Assembly: GCF_000006565.2 (NCBI RefSeq)
Contig: NC_031475.1
Span: 3,373,189 to 3,437,188, forward strand
Direction: 5' to 3'
DNA: 64,000 nt
Origin: Toxoplasma gondii ME49
Taxonomy: Eukaryota; Apicomplexa; Conoidasida; Eucoccidiorida; Sarcocystidae
In this document: positions 63,748 through 64,000 of the stretch, in pieces
How the letters are laid out: every line of letters starts with the position of its first letter
Numbering within the stretch: the first letter of the stretch is position 1
The notes under the pieces: model-generated
Told to the model about the DNA's origin: nothing
What the model saw: the letters and a program-made list of their open reading frames with translations, nothing else
The model's database searches: none
Translations under genes and position numbers: made by a program

Positions 63748-64000
63748 ATGACAATCCGGCGTGCGGTGGCACTATTGTGCCTCTCGGTTCCTGCGTGTTT
63801 GTCCGAAGCTCCAGCTCCGCCGACAAATGATCCTTTACAGCGCCTTACAGAGTTTAGGCAGCAACATAGAAAGACCATCGATGGAAGACTTTGCGCTGCG
63901 GCATTTGTCCAGGACAACCAGACTTACACAGACTGCACGGATGCCCGCTCCCCTGATGGAACCAGCGGTATGCTTTGTTATTGCTCTTCTGCGCCGACAG
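63748..64000 (+). CDS. Secreted protein with FN2-like cysteine pattern (3' part outside window)
   Basis: An ATG at 63748 opens a frame that runs to the window end without a stop. It begins with a typical signal peptide (MTIRRAVALLCLSVPACLSE), then a short helix-like segment, then RLCAAAFVQDNQTYTDCTDA and, ten residues on, LCYC. The pattern C-x3-F, Y-x2-C-T, DG, C resembles the start of a fibronectin type II or kringle-like module, which in other organisms binds collagen or sugars. A possible donor (gtatgc) at 63970 could end the exon, but the frame remains open and continues the cysteine pattern, so read-through is preferred. Expected location: secretory pathway or surface. The full domain cannot be judged because the gene is cut. 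Confidence 0.6.
   Translation, partial: MTIRRAVALLCLSVPACLSEAPAPPTNDPLQRLTEFRQQHRKTIDGRLCAAAFVQDNQTYTDCTDARSPDGTSGMLCYCSSAPT

Overview
The window is nuclear DNA of an apicomplexan, most likely a Toxoplasma-like coccidian (Toxoplasma, Hammondia or Neospora). The reasons are: genes with many introns and clean GT..AG borders, balanced base composition, very long low-complexity Ser/Glu/Arg-rich exons, gNCAAAATG-type start contexts, and the kinds of protein found. There are no operons, bacterial signals, CRISPR arrays, rRNA or tRNA genes. Genes lie on both strands and are separated by roughly 0.4-3.5 kb of non-coding DNA. I joined exons by hand from splice signals and reading phase; phases agree at nearly every junction and I say where they do not.

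Layout: (1) 1-7721 (+), the 3' part of a membrane protein that fuses a voltage-sensor-like S1-S4 bundle to a cyclic-nucleotide phosphodiesterase domain with damaged catalytic motifs. (2) 9422-12801 (-), a nine-exon RRP7-like ribosome-biogenesis protein. (3) 14308-18800 (+), a ZGPAT-like CCCH zinc-finger/G-patch protein. (4) 20398-29319 (-), a 1615-residue protein with a SAM-like N-terminus, tandem BRCT domains and a huge charged tail with SQ motifs, resembling a DNA-damage mediator. (5) 31373-32845 (+), a 284-residue protein of unknown function, rich in Pro/Tyr/Gly. (6) 34262-37101 (-), a secretory or membrane protein of unknown function. (7) 40601-50169 (+), a protein of about 2500 residues, mostly disordered, ending in a region like the N-terminus of RNF37/UBOX5 but with no visible U-box. 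(8) 51466-54582 (-), a WD-repeat-like protein. (9) 55002-60010 (-), a SANT/Myb-like protein. (10) 61930-62427 (+), a small intronless protein of 165 residues, possibly a pellicle protein. (11) 63748 to the end (+), the 5' end of a secreted protein with an FN2-like cysteine pattern.

The neighbourhood is a mixture: RNA and ribosome biogenesis (RRP7, ZGPAT), chromatin or DNA repair (BRCT, SANT), signalling (VSD-PDE) and parasite-specific secreted or possibly cytoskeletal proteins. Nothing suggests that the genes form one pathway. The most unusual feature is the voltage-sensor/phosphodiesterase fusion, whose PDE domain has lost a metal-ligand Asp and the invariant purine-binding Gln. The SAM-BRCT-BRCT architecture comes next.
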